From contig NC_083562.1 in NCBI RefSeq assembly GCF_019925205.1, positions 15,562,001 through 15,626,000 of the forward strand: a DNA stretch of 64,000 nt, read 5' to 3'. Of this stretch, positions 46,501 to 59,259 are shown one piece after another. The position numbers and the translations under genes were made by a program. Origin of the DNA: Metopolophium dirhodum. Its lineage: Eukaryota > Arthropoda > Insecta > Hemiptera > Aphididae. The notes beneath the pieces are model-generated. The model searched no databases. It saw nothing but the letters and a program-made list of their open reading frames with translations, and was not told where the DNA came from. Numbering within the stretch: position 1 is the first letter of the stretch; every line of letters starts with the position of its first letter.

Positions 46501-49094
46501 TATGTAACGGCACTTGTATTGTGTAAATGTCGTATTTATTGAGGTCCTATAAATTAAAAATAATATAATGACGTACATATTGTCGGAGGTTATAGTATTA
46601 TTCGTGTGGCGATACAAAATACGACCGCTGCACTGACCGACGAAGATTTATCCCGTGCCCAATGACCGACACCGTAGCACGTCGTGCCCAGGAATTCGTT
46701 ATTTTATAAAATATATAAGATATAACAACGCGGGGTGTCCTATATGTACCCATTCCTTTTCCCCAAAAAACGCATTTAAGGCGTATATTTTTATTGTTAT
46801 AAGTTTTGTGAAATTCGGAAAATACACCATCCAACCGGGACACGACATGCGTGCGTTAAGCCGATTACAATACGGTATTTTCTAATTTAATCACCGTGAT
46901 CCTTGCATGTTTGTCTACAACAACGCTATAATAATACCACGTACTTCTCTATACATATTAATAATGTAATATATTATAAAGAATCGTTCACAAAATTTCT
47001 AGTCCACATATTTCATCTACAAATTATAACCACCGATTCTTGTATCGTCCGCGTGTTTGCTGTCACAATACTTATTATTAACAAAATTTATTTCCAAGTT
47101 ACACTTGCTGGAGGGCTCATCTTGTACAGCTATAGTATACGTATTATAATATATTACACAGCATACAATAATTGTAATCGACGACGATATTGTAAAATAT
47201 GCGAACGTGTCGGTGGCACGGAACAGTCGGAACCAAATGGTTCAAATTTAAAGTTATTTATATGAAATAGAATCCATCGCTTGTTTAAACTAATCCAATT
47301 TTTGTAAATCACGTTAGTTTGTTATTATTATAATACGATTTTAGACAGGTAAAGTAGAAAAGTGATTTGTATAATATACATTACTTAATACAAGTTTCAT
47401 TTATTTACAACTGAATGCTTATAAAATAATAATCTAAGAAAATTATGTCCAGAACCAGAAGGTACAATACGTCAATACCGATGAGTTATTGATTTGTTTG
47501 TGATTGTATTTTATTTTTACTATAGTTAACACTTTTTGATTCTGAATTGTATTTATGTCAATCTTGAAATGACAAACAACTGATTATAATATTATTACTT
47601 ATTACTTATTATAATATGGCATTATCATTATTGTACAAAATTATTTTATGTTGGTGGTCAGTGGTAGTTTAAATACAATGTAGTACAATATATTATGCGG
47701 ATATGTTTAATTGTAACTTGTCGGTGTTCAATACTTCAATAAACTATTTAGCATTGTACTTTATTTAAAAGTTTCTATTTAGATTGTGATAAAATAACAT
47801 ATTAAAGTATTTAAAGTATAATGGGAATTATTTAGATGGTTTTTTGGTCCCTTAGAGTAATATTTTAAAGTATATTCGAAAATAGTTTCTATTAGTGTCA
47901 AATTTAATATTGAACTAAACATTTTTAAAGTACATAAAAAAACGGGTTGGAAAAATTGCAGTGACGACAAAATGTATAACCACGCCAGTTTTTAATAAAA
48001 TATTGACAATTTTAGGGTATAAGATTTATATACTCAGCTGAAAATCGTTTTTCAAATACAATAATGTATCATTGCTTTCATATTTTAAAGACAATCCCGA
48101 CCCAGCGGCACACCCAATTCCTGTATCTCGCCTGAAACTATTGATTTCGGTGTCTACTGCGACGCGATAGCTATATAATACGAATTATTATATTATCCAC
48201 AAAGTTAAGATTTAGGGAAGGGCTCATGTTGTTGTATAATGTAGACTATTATACTGATGTTTGGTTAGTAAAATATGGTATAGTTATTTTTTAGTTTTCA
48301 TTGAACTCCGTAACGTTTGGTATATAGTTATATATATAGGTAAATATATTTTTAGGGGTCCCGAACCGTCAACTGGGCTCGATTATCTGTACCACTATCG
48401 TTAAACCAATTTTAAATATTAGCGCATCAAAGACCCTTTGCAACGATCCAATCAGGCATAAACAAAGCGAGACATTAACTTATTAGAGTGTAAAGTTTAA
48501 AAGTAAATTAGACCATTAGCTCTTAATGTAATCAGTTTCGAATTGAATGATGTATAATATATTAGTTTAGCGTGGAGATTACTTTAAACTATCGTGTATT
48601 ACAGCATATTGTGTCTATACATTGAGAACTTACTATATAGGTTAACTATTTAATAGTTTTCACAACAATATATTGTTTAATAAGTTTTTTTTAAATTATT
48701 AATTTTTTAATATTTTCGAATGATTCGAGACTCGAGTGTCCAATTTATTAATATAAATGGATGACTGATGACTCTGTATAATTTATATAATATTATTGAT
48801 TTTTGTAAAACGTGTATGTTCTTACTTTTAAATTTTTATCCATTTAACAGAACAAATTGGCAAGACTACATAGTTATAATAATATATTATTGTCAAACGA
48901 AATGCAATATACCTCCTAATACATTGTTCTTGTAAAACTCTCAACGATTATAACCTAAATATATTATAGTTTGTTACCTACCTACGTGAAATGTTGTTCT
49001 AAGTCTTATCGCCAATACACTATAGACTAAACCACGCCGTAATAATAATAATATTTGTCCAGCATCTTGTTTAATATTTATTTATTTTACATCG
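46501..49094. other. No supported gene
   Basis: The plus-strand opening 46903-47265 has 120 codons but no ATG, and its composition follows the local A/T-rich DNA. Nothing else is visible. Confidence 0.45.
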
Positions 49095-49375
49095 TAGTTG
49101 AGTAGTACCACTCCGCGATCCGCACCCTTTTCACGTGCAGGCTATTCTTTCTCCCGTCCGATTGAGGCGCTATTTAATTTAATTTAATTTTTTTGTTCGA
49201 CATCGACGATTTATAAATAGTGCTAGTGAGTAGTTGCTGCGGGTCGCGGTCGTTTGTCCCACACGACGACGACATGTCATCGCAATGGTTTAGCTTCCGT
49301 TCACATAATAATAATAATAATAATATGTATGTAGTATGTAGTGCATTAAGTATATATGTATATGCGTATACATAA
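49095..49375 (+). promoter_or_regulatory. TATA-containing region with a short ATG frame
   Basis: TATAAATA at 49212 lies in a CpG-richer stretch (gctgcgggtcgcggtcgtttg). Sixty-two bases downstream, ATG at 49274 (context GACATGT, purine at -3) opens 33 codons (MSSQWFSFRS, then six Asn) to TAA at 49373. The Asn run is a (AAT)n microsatellite. No initiator is found 28-32 bases after the TATA word, so this is weaker than the 14.36-kb candidate. The short frame may be nothing. Confidence 0.2.
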
Positions 49376-51864
49376 TATGAGTAGGTATATACATAGGTAG
49401 CTTCAGGGTATATAGGCAGATAGGAATTATATATAAATATATGTATAATATGTATATATATTATACATATACTTCAGTGACAGCCGACAGGCTAAGACGT
49501 CAAACGCAGTCTGCGCCCGGTCTGAAGTCGGCTACCCGCAGCTTATATCGTATATACATTATACGTATTTAGGTTTATTAATATAGGTGTATAATGTGCA
49601 GCAGTTCGAGGACGAGCTCGATCATAGTGTAATGCACTAGCTCCTAAAGTCGACACAGGAAAAACATTCAGTGACCTCACTGTTATAATATTACAGTGCT
49701 ACGATGGAAACTGCGACGACTACTTGATGCGCGGGGGTCGCCAATCTTGATCGCGAGTGGATGATAAAAGTGTGAATTAAGGGTCTGAGTTCCGCCACCC
49801 GCACTGCTACTTTATCAAAGAATCACATTTTTTTATTTGTAAAAAGGTGTAATGTAACTGCGAGTGTTTAATTTATATTAATTATACGACTCTTGTTTTG
49901 CGTCCATAGATCCATCACTTTTCTAAATCCTGTTCCAGATTATATATGTAGGTACCGTAAATAGCGAAACAAACTCATCAAAGACTTTCAAATTGGACAG
50001 CGTGGGCGCTTCGCACGACGAAATTATAACATGCTTCGGATTAATGTTATTGTCAGTCTCACGGTGTAAGCAACGAGCGTGATTTATTCCTTATAGGTAG
50101 GTACATAATATACAGCGCCGCGTGATGGCTATACCTACCGTGGTTGCAACACGGTATACCAATTATTATTATCACTGTCGTCGTTATACGTGATATACAC
50201 GTACCGTCGGATTTTATAATAATATGTAAATTTTTATTTTCTACGTCACTCCAATTAGCCGGATTATTCTTAATAACAATATAATAATATGATATAATAT
50301 ATGCGTAGAACGCGCGTGGACACGGCCCGCGCACTGTCACGGGAATCCGCTCCGCCGTCTTATTTGTCTCTTATTATTATTATTCATCGGGCCGGAGATG
50401 ATAATCTGTTTGGATCATTAGCGCGCGTGGTGCTTACGAATATGCAATATCGTTCTATTTATGGGCAGGCATTATAATATATAGGCAGGTACCGCACCGG
50501 TTTATTTGGTCCGAAACGACTAAAAAATAATAATAATAATAAATAAAAAACCGAGTGCCAACGACAGAATTAATAATTATATTTTGACCCGACAATTAAT
50601 TTTAATTGATGTATATTATATTTTTACGAACAAAACTTTTTTTATTGCTACGATTTCTCATTCGTATTAAATGTGCATGGTATAGGTAGGCGCACACATA
50701 ATTATTTCACTCTATATAATATTATAAACGTTTAGAAAACGATTTTTCTTCTCTGAAAAACACATTCGGAACAGCTATTCAATTTTTAACTATGCCATAT
50801 TTCAATTCGTATTCCATACCAACGATATATTATAATGATACATTGCAGATATATAGACGAAAAATTCAAATCCACGAAGTCATAAATTAAATCAGTAAAA
50901 TTATTATACATTACAATATTATCATTATTCAGTCGTAAAATATTTTAATCACTTTTAAAAATAACTGCAAAGGAATAAATTATACTTTTTTTAAAAATAA
51001 CACGAATTCATCATTTGTAAAATATTTTAAATTCAGTAATGTTGGTTTGAAGTATTCTTAAAATGATAGTTCCAATAGTGGCAACAGTTATAGATATAAT
51101 GTGAGTGCACCATGGCCTGAATATCCAATTAATATTAACGAAAAACTTTTCTGACGTTGTGACTTGTGGTTCTGTGAGCATGAAAATCAATATAAACATT
51201 GCAGTTTGACTCACAGCTTAAAAAACATTACATTAGCATGGATACCTTTTACGTATTATACTGTAGTTTATAACTACCTACGCCGCATCGCGTGGGTCAT
51301 ATAAATATTTACAAATAACTTTTTGGTTTTTTCGAAATATTTTACTAACACAATCGTGTACATTATATTATAATAATATTATATCGTCGTATATATTATA
51401 GTTTCATAGTTTGGTTGTTGAATTATTAAAATAAAAATAAAAAAACATATAATAAAATTAGATCTTAACAAAATTTAAATTTAGGTTGCGTGTATAATGT
51501 ATATAATTAAATTATAAACATTTCTTTGATTATACGCCGACGGGCGCTAATGTATCTCAAAACCCACATCATTACCATTAGGTTCGCTAAAAGTATACAA
51601 AATTGAATGACAGATAAAATCTTTGGATACAACCAAACGCTGTATTCGTGTGTTTTATACACTTTTTGTTTATTTTACGGGCGACATTAAACGTAACTAG
51701 CCAAATTACTGAAGGTTTTCTTTTTATACGAGATAATGGTGCAGTTATATTTTATTTCGTCGAATCAGCGCAATCGCTCCGAAATCCTTTTTACTACCTG
51801 TGTCCCGGCATACGTATTTTATAATTCTGTGGGATTATTATTAAAAAGGTTAGCCCCGTTAGGC
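49376..51864. other. No gene; several CpG-richer islets
   Basis: CpG-richer islets at 49480-49800 (agccgacaggct...gaagtcggct forms a 7-bp outer stem at 49483-49554) and 49990-50540 (cacgcgcgttctacgc on the minus strand, cacggcccgcgcactgtc). No exon with start or splice support. The rest is A/T-rich. Confidence 0.4.
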
Positions 51865-51934
51865 ATTCAAATATTGATATTTGAATATTCGCTATTCTAG
51901 CGGCGTTGGTGGGTATACTTAGTACTTACCCACC
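51865..51934. other. Two adjacent perfect hairpins
   Basis: ATTCAAATAT TG ATATTTGAAT at 51865-51886 is a perfect 10-bp palindrome with a two-base centre; flanking ccgttag/ctagcgg can extend the stem with one G-U pair. Immediately to the right GGTGGGTA (51908-51915) pairs with TACCCACC (51927-51934) around an 11-base loop. Could be a structured RNA or the core of a small mobile element; no other evidence. Confidence 0.45.
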
Positions 51935-53760
51935 CGTGTTTCGGACGACGTTGTAAAAACCACACATGCTGCAGATACAATTTATAATAATACATATTCT
52001 AAATCTCATTGACTTTGCCCGATCCATTTACAGTACCTATATACAGCCCTACAGGTACACCTGCCTATAAACCTATACGTTAATAAATTATCATAACGTA
52101 TAATATAAATATTAATAATTATTTATTTTATAGTGTATTGTTATAGTGTGTCAATCATCATTGATTGTACCAACATTTGTCGATTTTATCATCCAAAATT
52201 CCAAAAATTTTTTAAATTAAATTAATATTTAATGTCGATTAATATATCAATATATTAGTGTGTCCCATAATATCAAATTAATATGGACAATTTGATATAT
52301 AATTTTAATAAGTTAAATATGTTTTGATCTAAAATATAAACTTTTGTGGAATACACAATGCAGTTGCAAATTACAATGGCTTACAATTTTTGTTGGTTGT
52401 ACACGCATTACGGTCCTTTTTGTTGGCCACCCCCGCAGGCATAATAATATTGTTAAATATTATAATATTATGATTTATACATATCGTTTGCACGGCGTAA
52501 GTATTATGGAATAATGCTCATACAGGTATACCTAAAGCTACCACGGATAATTAAATTAATACGACGAATGGGTACCACCCCAACAGGATTTCCACAGATA
52601 ATATTATTATTATTATGCTGCGCATAAACGGGAATCGGTATTTTGTGCACACCTAAGCTATAATTTCAATTAAACATCACACACACACGCATGTGGCATG
52701 TTTACACAATTGTTGTGTGTAATAATATAATATATTGATCGTAATATACCTTTTAACACGACCGCGTGTTTGTAGGTACTATATATAATTTACAGTAGTG
52801 TATTTACACGTATGGCGTGGGTGTTGTAGGGACTTACCACTTACGCTGCAGAAAGTAAATTAAAAACCTAATTTACATGCGTTTTATTTTCCAACCCTAT
52901 TACTTTATAATACTATATTTTTTTATGCAAACCTATACTTACCTACTATCTCTAACTAACGAAAAAACAAACATTTAACAGTTTGTAAAAATATGTAAGC
53001 CACCGTTTACCTGACTGTCCGACTAAAATCTTTTAATATTAGATAATATAACATAATATTTATAATTCATATACACGAAACTTAATTATATCATTTCAAA
53101 CTGTGGATTTCGGCGCAAAATACATTTATATCTGATAGTAGTGAGTATATACAATATAACGCATGCAAAGATTCAAACAATTCATTATTTTTTTTATAAT
53201 TTAAAGTTTTAATTAGTTTGAGATAAGGCCAATTTTTAAAATTAATTTAATTCAATTTAAACATCAAAAATATTCTCTGAGACGACTCGCTAAGATTTTA
53301 AGCTGACATAGAAGTTATTACAATAACAATATGCACGCTTTTTAGTATTGCCACGCTATTGAAATAGTTTGTTTATAAAGTAAAACACACATTTCTTGAA
53401 AAATTAAATTGTATTTTAATGCAATCCGTCTTTACAAAGTACCTATTTAATAGCCATTCATTAATACTACAATTGACAATGAATTGTGTTATAACTTATA
53501 ACGTACCTATCCTTAACTCTTTTTTCTCAATTTTCCCATATTTTGAAGTTCGTTAATTATTAAAGCACGACCGACAAGATAAAATATGTTTTATAATCCA
53601 CATCTCATCAAATTGTAGCTCCACCTCTACAGTAAAATATTTCCTCCCGCATTATCGAATCTTCAGCCAGAAAGTATATAAGACGTATATTATATATTAT
53701 TATTATTATCTGATCATCTCCATCGTCTCGCAGTCGATTAGCAGTCACTTGCACACATAG
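51935..53760. other. AT-rich stretch, nothing recognised
   Basis: No supported gene. 'tttttgttgg' occurs twice within 40 bases near 52387-52425. Confidence 0.5.
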
Positions 53761-54430
53761 TCTGAAATAGCGGAAACGACTATAGCGGACCCGGGAGTTT
53801 GGAACGATGGTTTTTTATTTTTATCTCGGAACCGGATCGAAAATTACGATATTTGCGTACAGCATGCGCGCACCGATGCAGCAACGAGACACGCGCACGT
53901 GCTCTCTTCGAGCGCGAAAAACAAATTTCTATACTGCAGTGACAATAATAATAATTCAGCGGCGCGGCGTGTGCGTGCTTACGAAAACGAAATAAATGAA
54001 AACAAAAAAATACCCTAAATTTAAATCGCCGCCGAACCGTCCGTGTCGTAGAGTAATAACTCGTCACGATGCGGGACGCGCGCGGTAGGGCATCGCCATG
54101 CGGCGGGTGGGGAGGGCAGAGGGACTTTTCCCGGCCGCCGCTTTTCGTTGCGGGGAGGGGATTGCAGGGGGGCCACGGGATGGAAGATGGGCGCGCGCGA
54201 CAAACGCCCGGCCGGAAATTGGCAAAACCCGCTTGCGTCCAAAGTGGTTGCATCGAAAAACATATTACGATATAATATATTATTATATAATAATATTTAT
54301 GGCATAACGCGGCGTACTGTACATACATTGCCATCGGTCATGCACACGCCGCCACCGGATACGCCACCGAAACGAGTATAATATAATATCATAATATATA
54401 ATATTATGCATGTGTGTGTGTGCGTTTGTG
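53761..54430. promoter_or_regulatory. Strongly GC/CpG-rich patch, promoter-like
   Basis: Probably the GC-richest segment of the window (gggacgcgcgcggtaggg, cggcgggtggggagggc, ccggccgccgctttt, ggcgcgcgcgacaaacg). Several frames stay open across it on both strands, including two overlapping ATG frames on the minus strand (54334 to 53780, and 54263 to 54021, the latter ending HRDELLLYDTDGSAAI). With competing frames and no splice support I cannot choose a coding one. A TATATAAG word at 53675 lies on its left edge but has no initiator at the right spacing. Confidence 0.35.
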
Positions 54431-56186
54431 TGTGGGCACGAGTAAATCGAATACAATATTATAATGTATACGCGATACACCGTATGTGAAATAATACTGC
54501 AAGATGTGTGTGTATATAATATATTAGTATGTATATGAGTATATATTATGACCATTGAATCGTATCTAATGATATGGCGTTTAGGGGTGAGGCGGTGGTG
54601 AGCGATCGAGTTAAAATGCATAACTAAATCGATATACCAGTATTATAATATCGGATAACAAGCTGCAGCTTATATATACTATTCTATTATGTCGATGTTA
54701 TGTACCTACATATTATAATACCTTACGGTATACGAGCGTTTTGCAACATCGCGCGATGTTTAAGAAAACGCTATACGCGTCCATTTGTTGTCTTCGTCTT
54801 ACAAGTGCGTAACATACCACATTTACGCTCAGCAGATCACGTTTAACTCAATTGGTTTGAAAATTAGAGTGAATCGATCCATTCCGAAACTTGATGCTAA
54901 GTACATTACCTGTATTTGTATGTGGTTTTTTACGATAGTTCAATTTTTTAGTAAGTTATGCGTATATGATATAGCGTAAATTAAAAATGTTCTTGTAAGA
55001 CGGAGACAACAAATATTTGTGTAGCGTCCTTTTAACTGATATTTGATAATATTATATAATACTATTATACATTGATTATTGTCCACAAATAGTACACGCG
55101 TGTAAATGTACAATATTATACAGGACATGGGTGTTTATAGGGGCTTTTTTTTACGATTTTTTTAAAATGGTAGATATTATATTATTATGTATGCACTGGA
55201 TAACAAATTTAAAATTAAAAACACGGTGGTGGATAACCGGTGAATAATAATAAATATTTTAAAATGGATCGCCATGCCACGGGGAAACAATCGCTCACAT
55301 CAAAGAATATTTTAATTTCATTTGTTTGAATCGGCATGCGTTACGTTTATGCTGACTCCTCCCCGATGCAGAGATTTCAGTAAAATAAATAATTAACGCA
55401 TTAATTTAAAACATTTTTAATAAATGAAAAAAAATGTTTTGAATGATACTATCCCGCGCATGAGCTAAAGTATATCATAATTATTATATATTCAGCAATG
55501 TATATTATACTATTGTCTATTATGTATAGCGAATGAGCGTAATTTCTGTTTACGCATACATGTATAGCCATGACGCGTATTTTGTATGTACTTACACTAA
55601 CCTTTAAAAACATTTCAATGTCGAGCATTTTTTAAATATCAGTACGGTAGAACCTATTGTGGACTCACTTTACACCTTTTATATGACTCGGACGACCTTC
55701 TGAAATTTCTCACAGACACTTTCCGTTATTATTCTTGGGGGTGATATTTTACCGTAATGCCGAGTAAAGAATTCGTACCCGGCGCGCGCGTATATATACG
55801 TGTCACATGAATAGGTGTTACAGTTTATATTCATAGGTATAGGTATATGAAGAAACATTTTATATTATACACATAATATTATATTATATTATATTATATT
55901 ATATAATACATTTTTTATATTGTTATAATATAGGTAATAATGTAATATAATCAAATCGTATGTCTGTAATGATACCGATTAGGGGGGAAAGCGATCGAGT
56001 CGTAACTATACGTTGCCCTGGTGGCAGTCGATATATTATATTAAAAATATGTTAAAGCTGAAAGTACCTCTATATAAGAATATTATATATGAGTACCTTG
56101 TGGGATATTATAATATTATATATCATGATATTACGCTGCAGCAATGACTTTGATGTACCACCGTGCGTTTTACTACACGTTTTCAG
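54431..56186. other. No supported gene; (ATATT)n inside
   Basis: Mixed A/T-rich sequence with G/T-rich runs at 54410-54440 and 54500-54520. A pentanucleotide (ATATT)n tract of about six units lies at 55874-55905. Confidence 0.5.
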
Positions 56187-56345
56187 AACACATACTTCGG
56201 ACGAAAAGTCTGTTCTTATCGTACAAAGTTAGTTCCGGTTGGCGATGATGAGAATTTGCTTACAACGTTTTATCTCGGTTATCTAGAACTCTGGAAGTTA
56301 AGGGAAGTTATCATTCATTTTTTTTCTAAGACCCCGCTATCGTAG
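56187..56345 (+). CDS. Candidate terminal coding exon, unrecognised
   Basis: A clean 3' splice site TTTTACTACACGTTTTCAG (AG at 56185-56186) precedes 52 codons in phase 0 ending in TAG at 56343. The codons are balanced and the product begins NTYFGRKVCSYRTKL, with an acidic GDDEN turn and a Leu/aromatic-rich C-terminal half. No domain recognised, no ATG in the open frame, and no partner exon located, so confidence is low. A retrotransposon remnant is an alternative. Confidence 0.2.
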   Translation, partial: NTYFGRKVCSYRTKLVPVGDDENLLTTFYLGYLELWKLREVIIHFFSKTPLS

Positions 56346-57313
56346 AATAATATTCCTACATATTGCTCTCTCTTACAACCTGCTATATCGATTTATTTTT
56401 TTATAATATTCAACTAGATTTTTATATCGCTTATAGTATTATATGACTCAATGTCTAGCAGAAAACATTATATATATATATTATATAACACGTATAACGG
56501 ATAGCACCAGTTAATATTTCAGAAAACATGATGTTCAAAAACAAATATCTAACGAAAATTATCGTTTACATGTAGGTATTTCATTATTAATTACATTGAT
56601 TACATTTTTCAGTTGAATTATATAATTTATACTACCTATACAACTAATACTTGTTTCCAAAACACTAAAACACATCCATCGATTATTTTAATAACTGATA
56701 TTTTACAAGGTTTTATTTTTATAAACCCTACGCATTTTATACTACGGGAAAAGTCTTATACAATTTAGATGGACTGTAAGCGGAGCGATAACTAGAGCGT
56801 AACGGAGAGTATGACTAATGATTTTACAATGATATGAGTTTTTTGTACAATCCGTTATCACCTTTTGGAGCAACGAAAATGCATAGATTTTCAACTGAGA
56901 TATCTTTTGATGGTGAATATTTTGGGGGTCAAAAGTAAGAAATTCCCATTAGTTTTTTTAATAACTGGGAGGATACAAATAGGCAAAAACGGAAATTATA
57001 ACGCAAACCCAGTTTTTGAGAAAATCTTTTTCTTATTTTGTTAAAAACTAATAGATAACCATATATAGGTACCTACTCACTTTAAATGTTCACCAAAAAT
57101 GTATATTATCATTTTACATACATGGTAGGTGTACTTTTCAAAATAGGTTGGCTCTGTATGAGCTATTCATAGGCGGATCAAATTTTTAAGTTTTTCTTAG
57201 TTTTGAAACGAAGTTTTTTATGGCACGATGCGGGGTTAGCCGCGAAAAAACGTTCCTGGCGAAATACTATAATTTATAATATATTAAACAGTTATTTTAG
57301 CCAAAACATCCAA
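56346..57313. other. Repeat-like AT-rich sequence, no gene
   Basis: 56770-57060 has the look of a non-coding dispersed repeat (ttgagaaaatctttttctt, aaaacggaaattataacgc), possibly the outer part of the inverted-repeat structure that follows. Confidence 0.35.
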
Positions 57314-57630
57314 TTTTTATTCCATCATACTGATCGATATAGTAATGCGATAATACTTTTTAAAACAGATGATTTGAATTCGTTATTGTGTCTACTTGAG
57401 ATTGGTCAGTCCACTTTTCCCAATTTCACCCCCCCCTCCCCCCAACCACTAAAAATGTAGCTTGAATATTTTGAAATTTCGGAATTTTCAAACGTTGATT
57501 ATTCGGAATTTAAAGCAGAAATCTTAAAATGTGGACTGACCGATCTCAAATAGACATTTTAACGAATTCAGATCAGTTTTTCTGAAATATTATCGCATTA
57601 TTAGATCGATTGGTAGGATGGAACTAAAAA
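57314..57630. mobile_element. Older inverted-repeat (fold-back) structure
   Basis: The left arm 57314-57418 matches the reverse complement of 57527-57630 with about 80% identity by eye: ttccatc.tac, gatcgat, aatgcgataata, gattgaattcgtt-like words, and ggtcagtccac in the same order. A 108-base spacer with a C-run (57428-57442) separates the arms. The open frame 57203-57460 lies across the left arm and is not a gene. Outer sequences may pair weakly too, so the full element could be larger. Confidence 0.6.
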
Positions 57631-58686
57631 AAAAACGGGAGTGGTAAGTTGTAGTGACGGTCCGCGATAGATTGATTAAAATTTATAATTTATAAATATC
57701 TTGCGTATATTGATAATATATTATGCATTTATAATTATTATGATTAATAAAATATATAAGTAATAAGTACCTACATATAAGTATTGAATTATTCTACGTA
57801 ATACATTTTTGTCACGCCTGCACAGAAAATTTGGTTTTCGACCGCGGTTAGAAAGCAATCTTTTTCCGTCCAGCGGGCAGTAAAGTGAAAATCCTCAAAA
57901 GTTCTGGGCGCGTAGGTAATAAAAACGGTATAACGCGAGATTTTAAAACAGCCTAATTAGGTCTGCATATTATGCATTTATAAATTATAACAATTTGGTG
58001 GTGACTTTAACAACAATTTTAATGATAAGAAATCGGAGACATTTAAAACTTTCCTTATGGACACATTCAATTTACATTTGAAAAAACAATTCAGCAGAAT
58101 CTACAATGAGAGATGACACCACTATTGATGCAGTATTTTCAAGATATTTGGAAAAAATTACATCACAAACATACATATCATATTTCATTTATCACAGGCC
58201 TGTAATTTCGATTATTGAATAATGATTAATATAATAGTAATTAAATAGTAATAATAATAATTTTCATTTTTATTCATTTTTCACATTTACTTAAATTCAT
58301 TAAATACTTAAATACATTTACTTATTGATATTTACTTTTTTTTAATGGTTCCACTAAAATGTATTTGTAATCTATAATATTTGTTGGAAAAGAAACTTTG
58401 TTTCTACCGGTTGTCCGATGACACCACTCGATTTTTTTTATTTACAATAATTGTTGAAAAAAAATATTTTTATTATGCTACGCATATTTATGACATAATA
58501 ATCATAAAATTGGAATTTGAATATAATATATATTTACCGCTAGTAGTGTATTGTATTACTTTATATTACTTTATTATATTATATAAAAAAAAATCACTAT
58601 AGTATACCGCAATCAATATGTAAAAATATGTTAGTGTCTAAAGATTTCCCAAGTACAATTAAATTTTAAAGCGTGTTTGTATAAGT

Positions 58687-59027
58687 CAGTGTTTCTTAAA
58701 CTTTTTTATCCGTGAAACCCTTTTTTAAGTCCACTTTTATCATGGAACCGCCACTTTTTTAGAATTTTTTATTTAGCTTTCAACAATAATTTATTACAGC
58801 TCGATAATTAGAACCCCTACTTTTTTTTAATAGTCATTTTTAGCGTCATTTTATGTAGGGATTATTGGCAATAAAAATTATAATAATTTCATATAATAAT
58901 AATGTGTATTTATACTGTAATTAATTCAAAAAATATTTTAAATAACAGACAAACAGGATTTTTATATTGTAATTTTAATGAGAGTTTTGCGGTACCCTGA
59001 AGTGATCTCACAGTTTAAGAAAACCTT
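58687..59027. mobile_element. hAT-like non-autonomous element, decayed
   Basis: The left end CAGTGTTTCTTAAACTTTTT followed by 'ccgtgaaaccc' matches hAT-type termini. Near 59027 the right end, reverse-complemented, reads ggttttcttaaactgtg followed by 'gatcacttcagggtaccgc', a worn version of the same terminus. No clear 8-bp duplication remains. No coding content. Length (about 340 bp) is close to that of the element at 21218, and both may belong to related families. Confidence 0.6.
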
Positions 59028-59100
59028 ATATAGTTTAATAGTTTATAGTAGTCAGTAGGGTACCTACACCTATATTTGTGCGTCTTTTAGTCTTTGAAAA

Positions 59101-59259
59101 CTACTTATATATCATCTGTATACAGCTGATTCCGATACGTGGTAAAGAAAAAACCGGGTTAAAACAAAGGATTTCCTGACAAATATCAGTGTCGCTATGT
59201 TGCAATAATAATAATAATAATATAATGCACGCTAGCCGTGTTGTGGTGGTGGTCGCCAT
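59101..59259 (-). CDS. Candidate small secreted protein or signal-peptide exon
   Basis: ATG at 59257-59259 opens 52 codons to TAG at 59101. The start has a signal-peptide shape: a short polar Thr-rich segment with one Arg, a hydrophobic core (LACIILLLLLL) and a polar QHSDTD exit, then a mature part with three cysteines (ICQEILCFNP, ISCIQ). Part of the leucine run is encoded by an (AAT)n microsatellite, which weakens the case. Initiation context is mediocre (T at -3, G at +4). The frame is open upstream for 28 codons without ATG. No family recognised. Confidence 0.2.
   Translation of the reverse strand: MATTTTTRLACIILLLLLLQHSDTDICQEILCFNPVFSLPRIGISCIQMIYK

Noticed and set aside
46903..47265. 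120-codon plus-strand frame
   Set aside because: No ATG; composition follows the local A/T-rich sequence; a possible internal acceptor (TTGTACAG) is weak.
53780..54334. 184-codon minus-strand open frame with ATG
   Set aside because: Lies in a very GC-rich patch where several frames on both strands are open at once; it begins in an A/T-rich Tyr/Ile run and shows no domain, splice signal or consistent codon pattern. Treated as a promoter-like patch.
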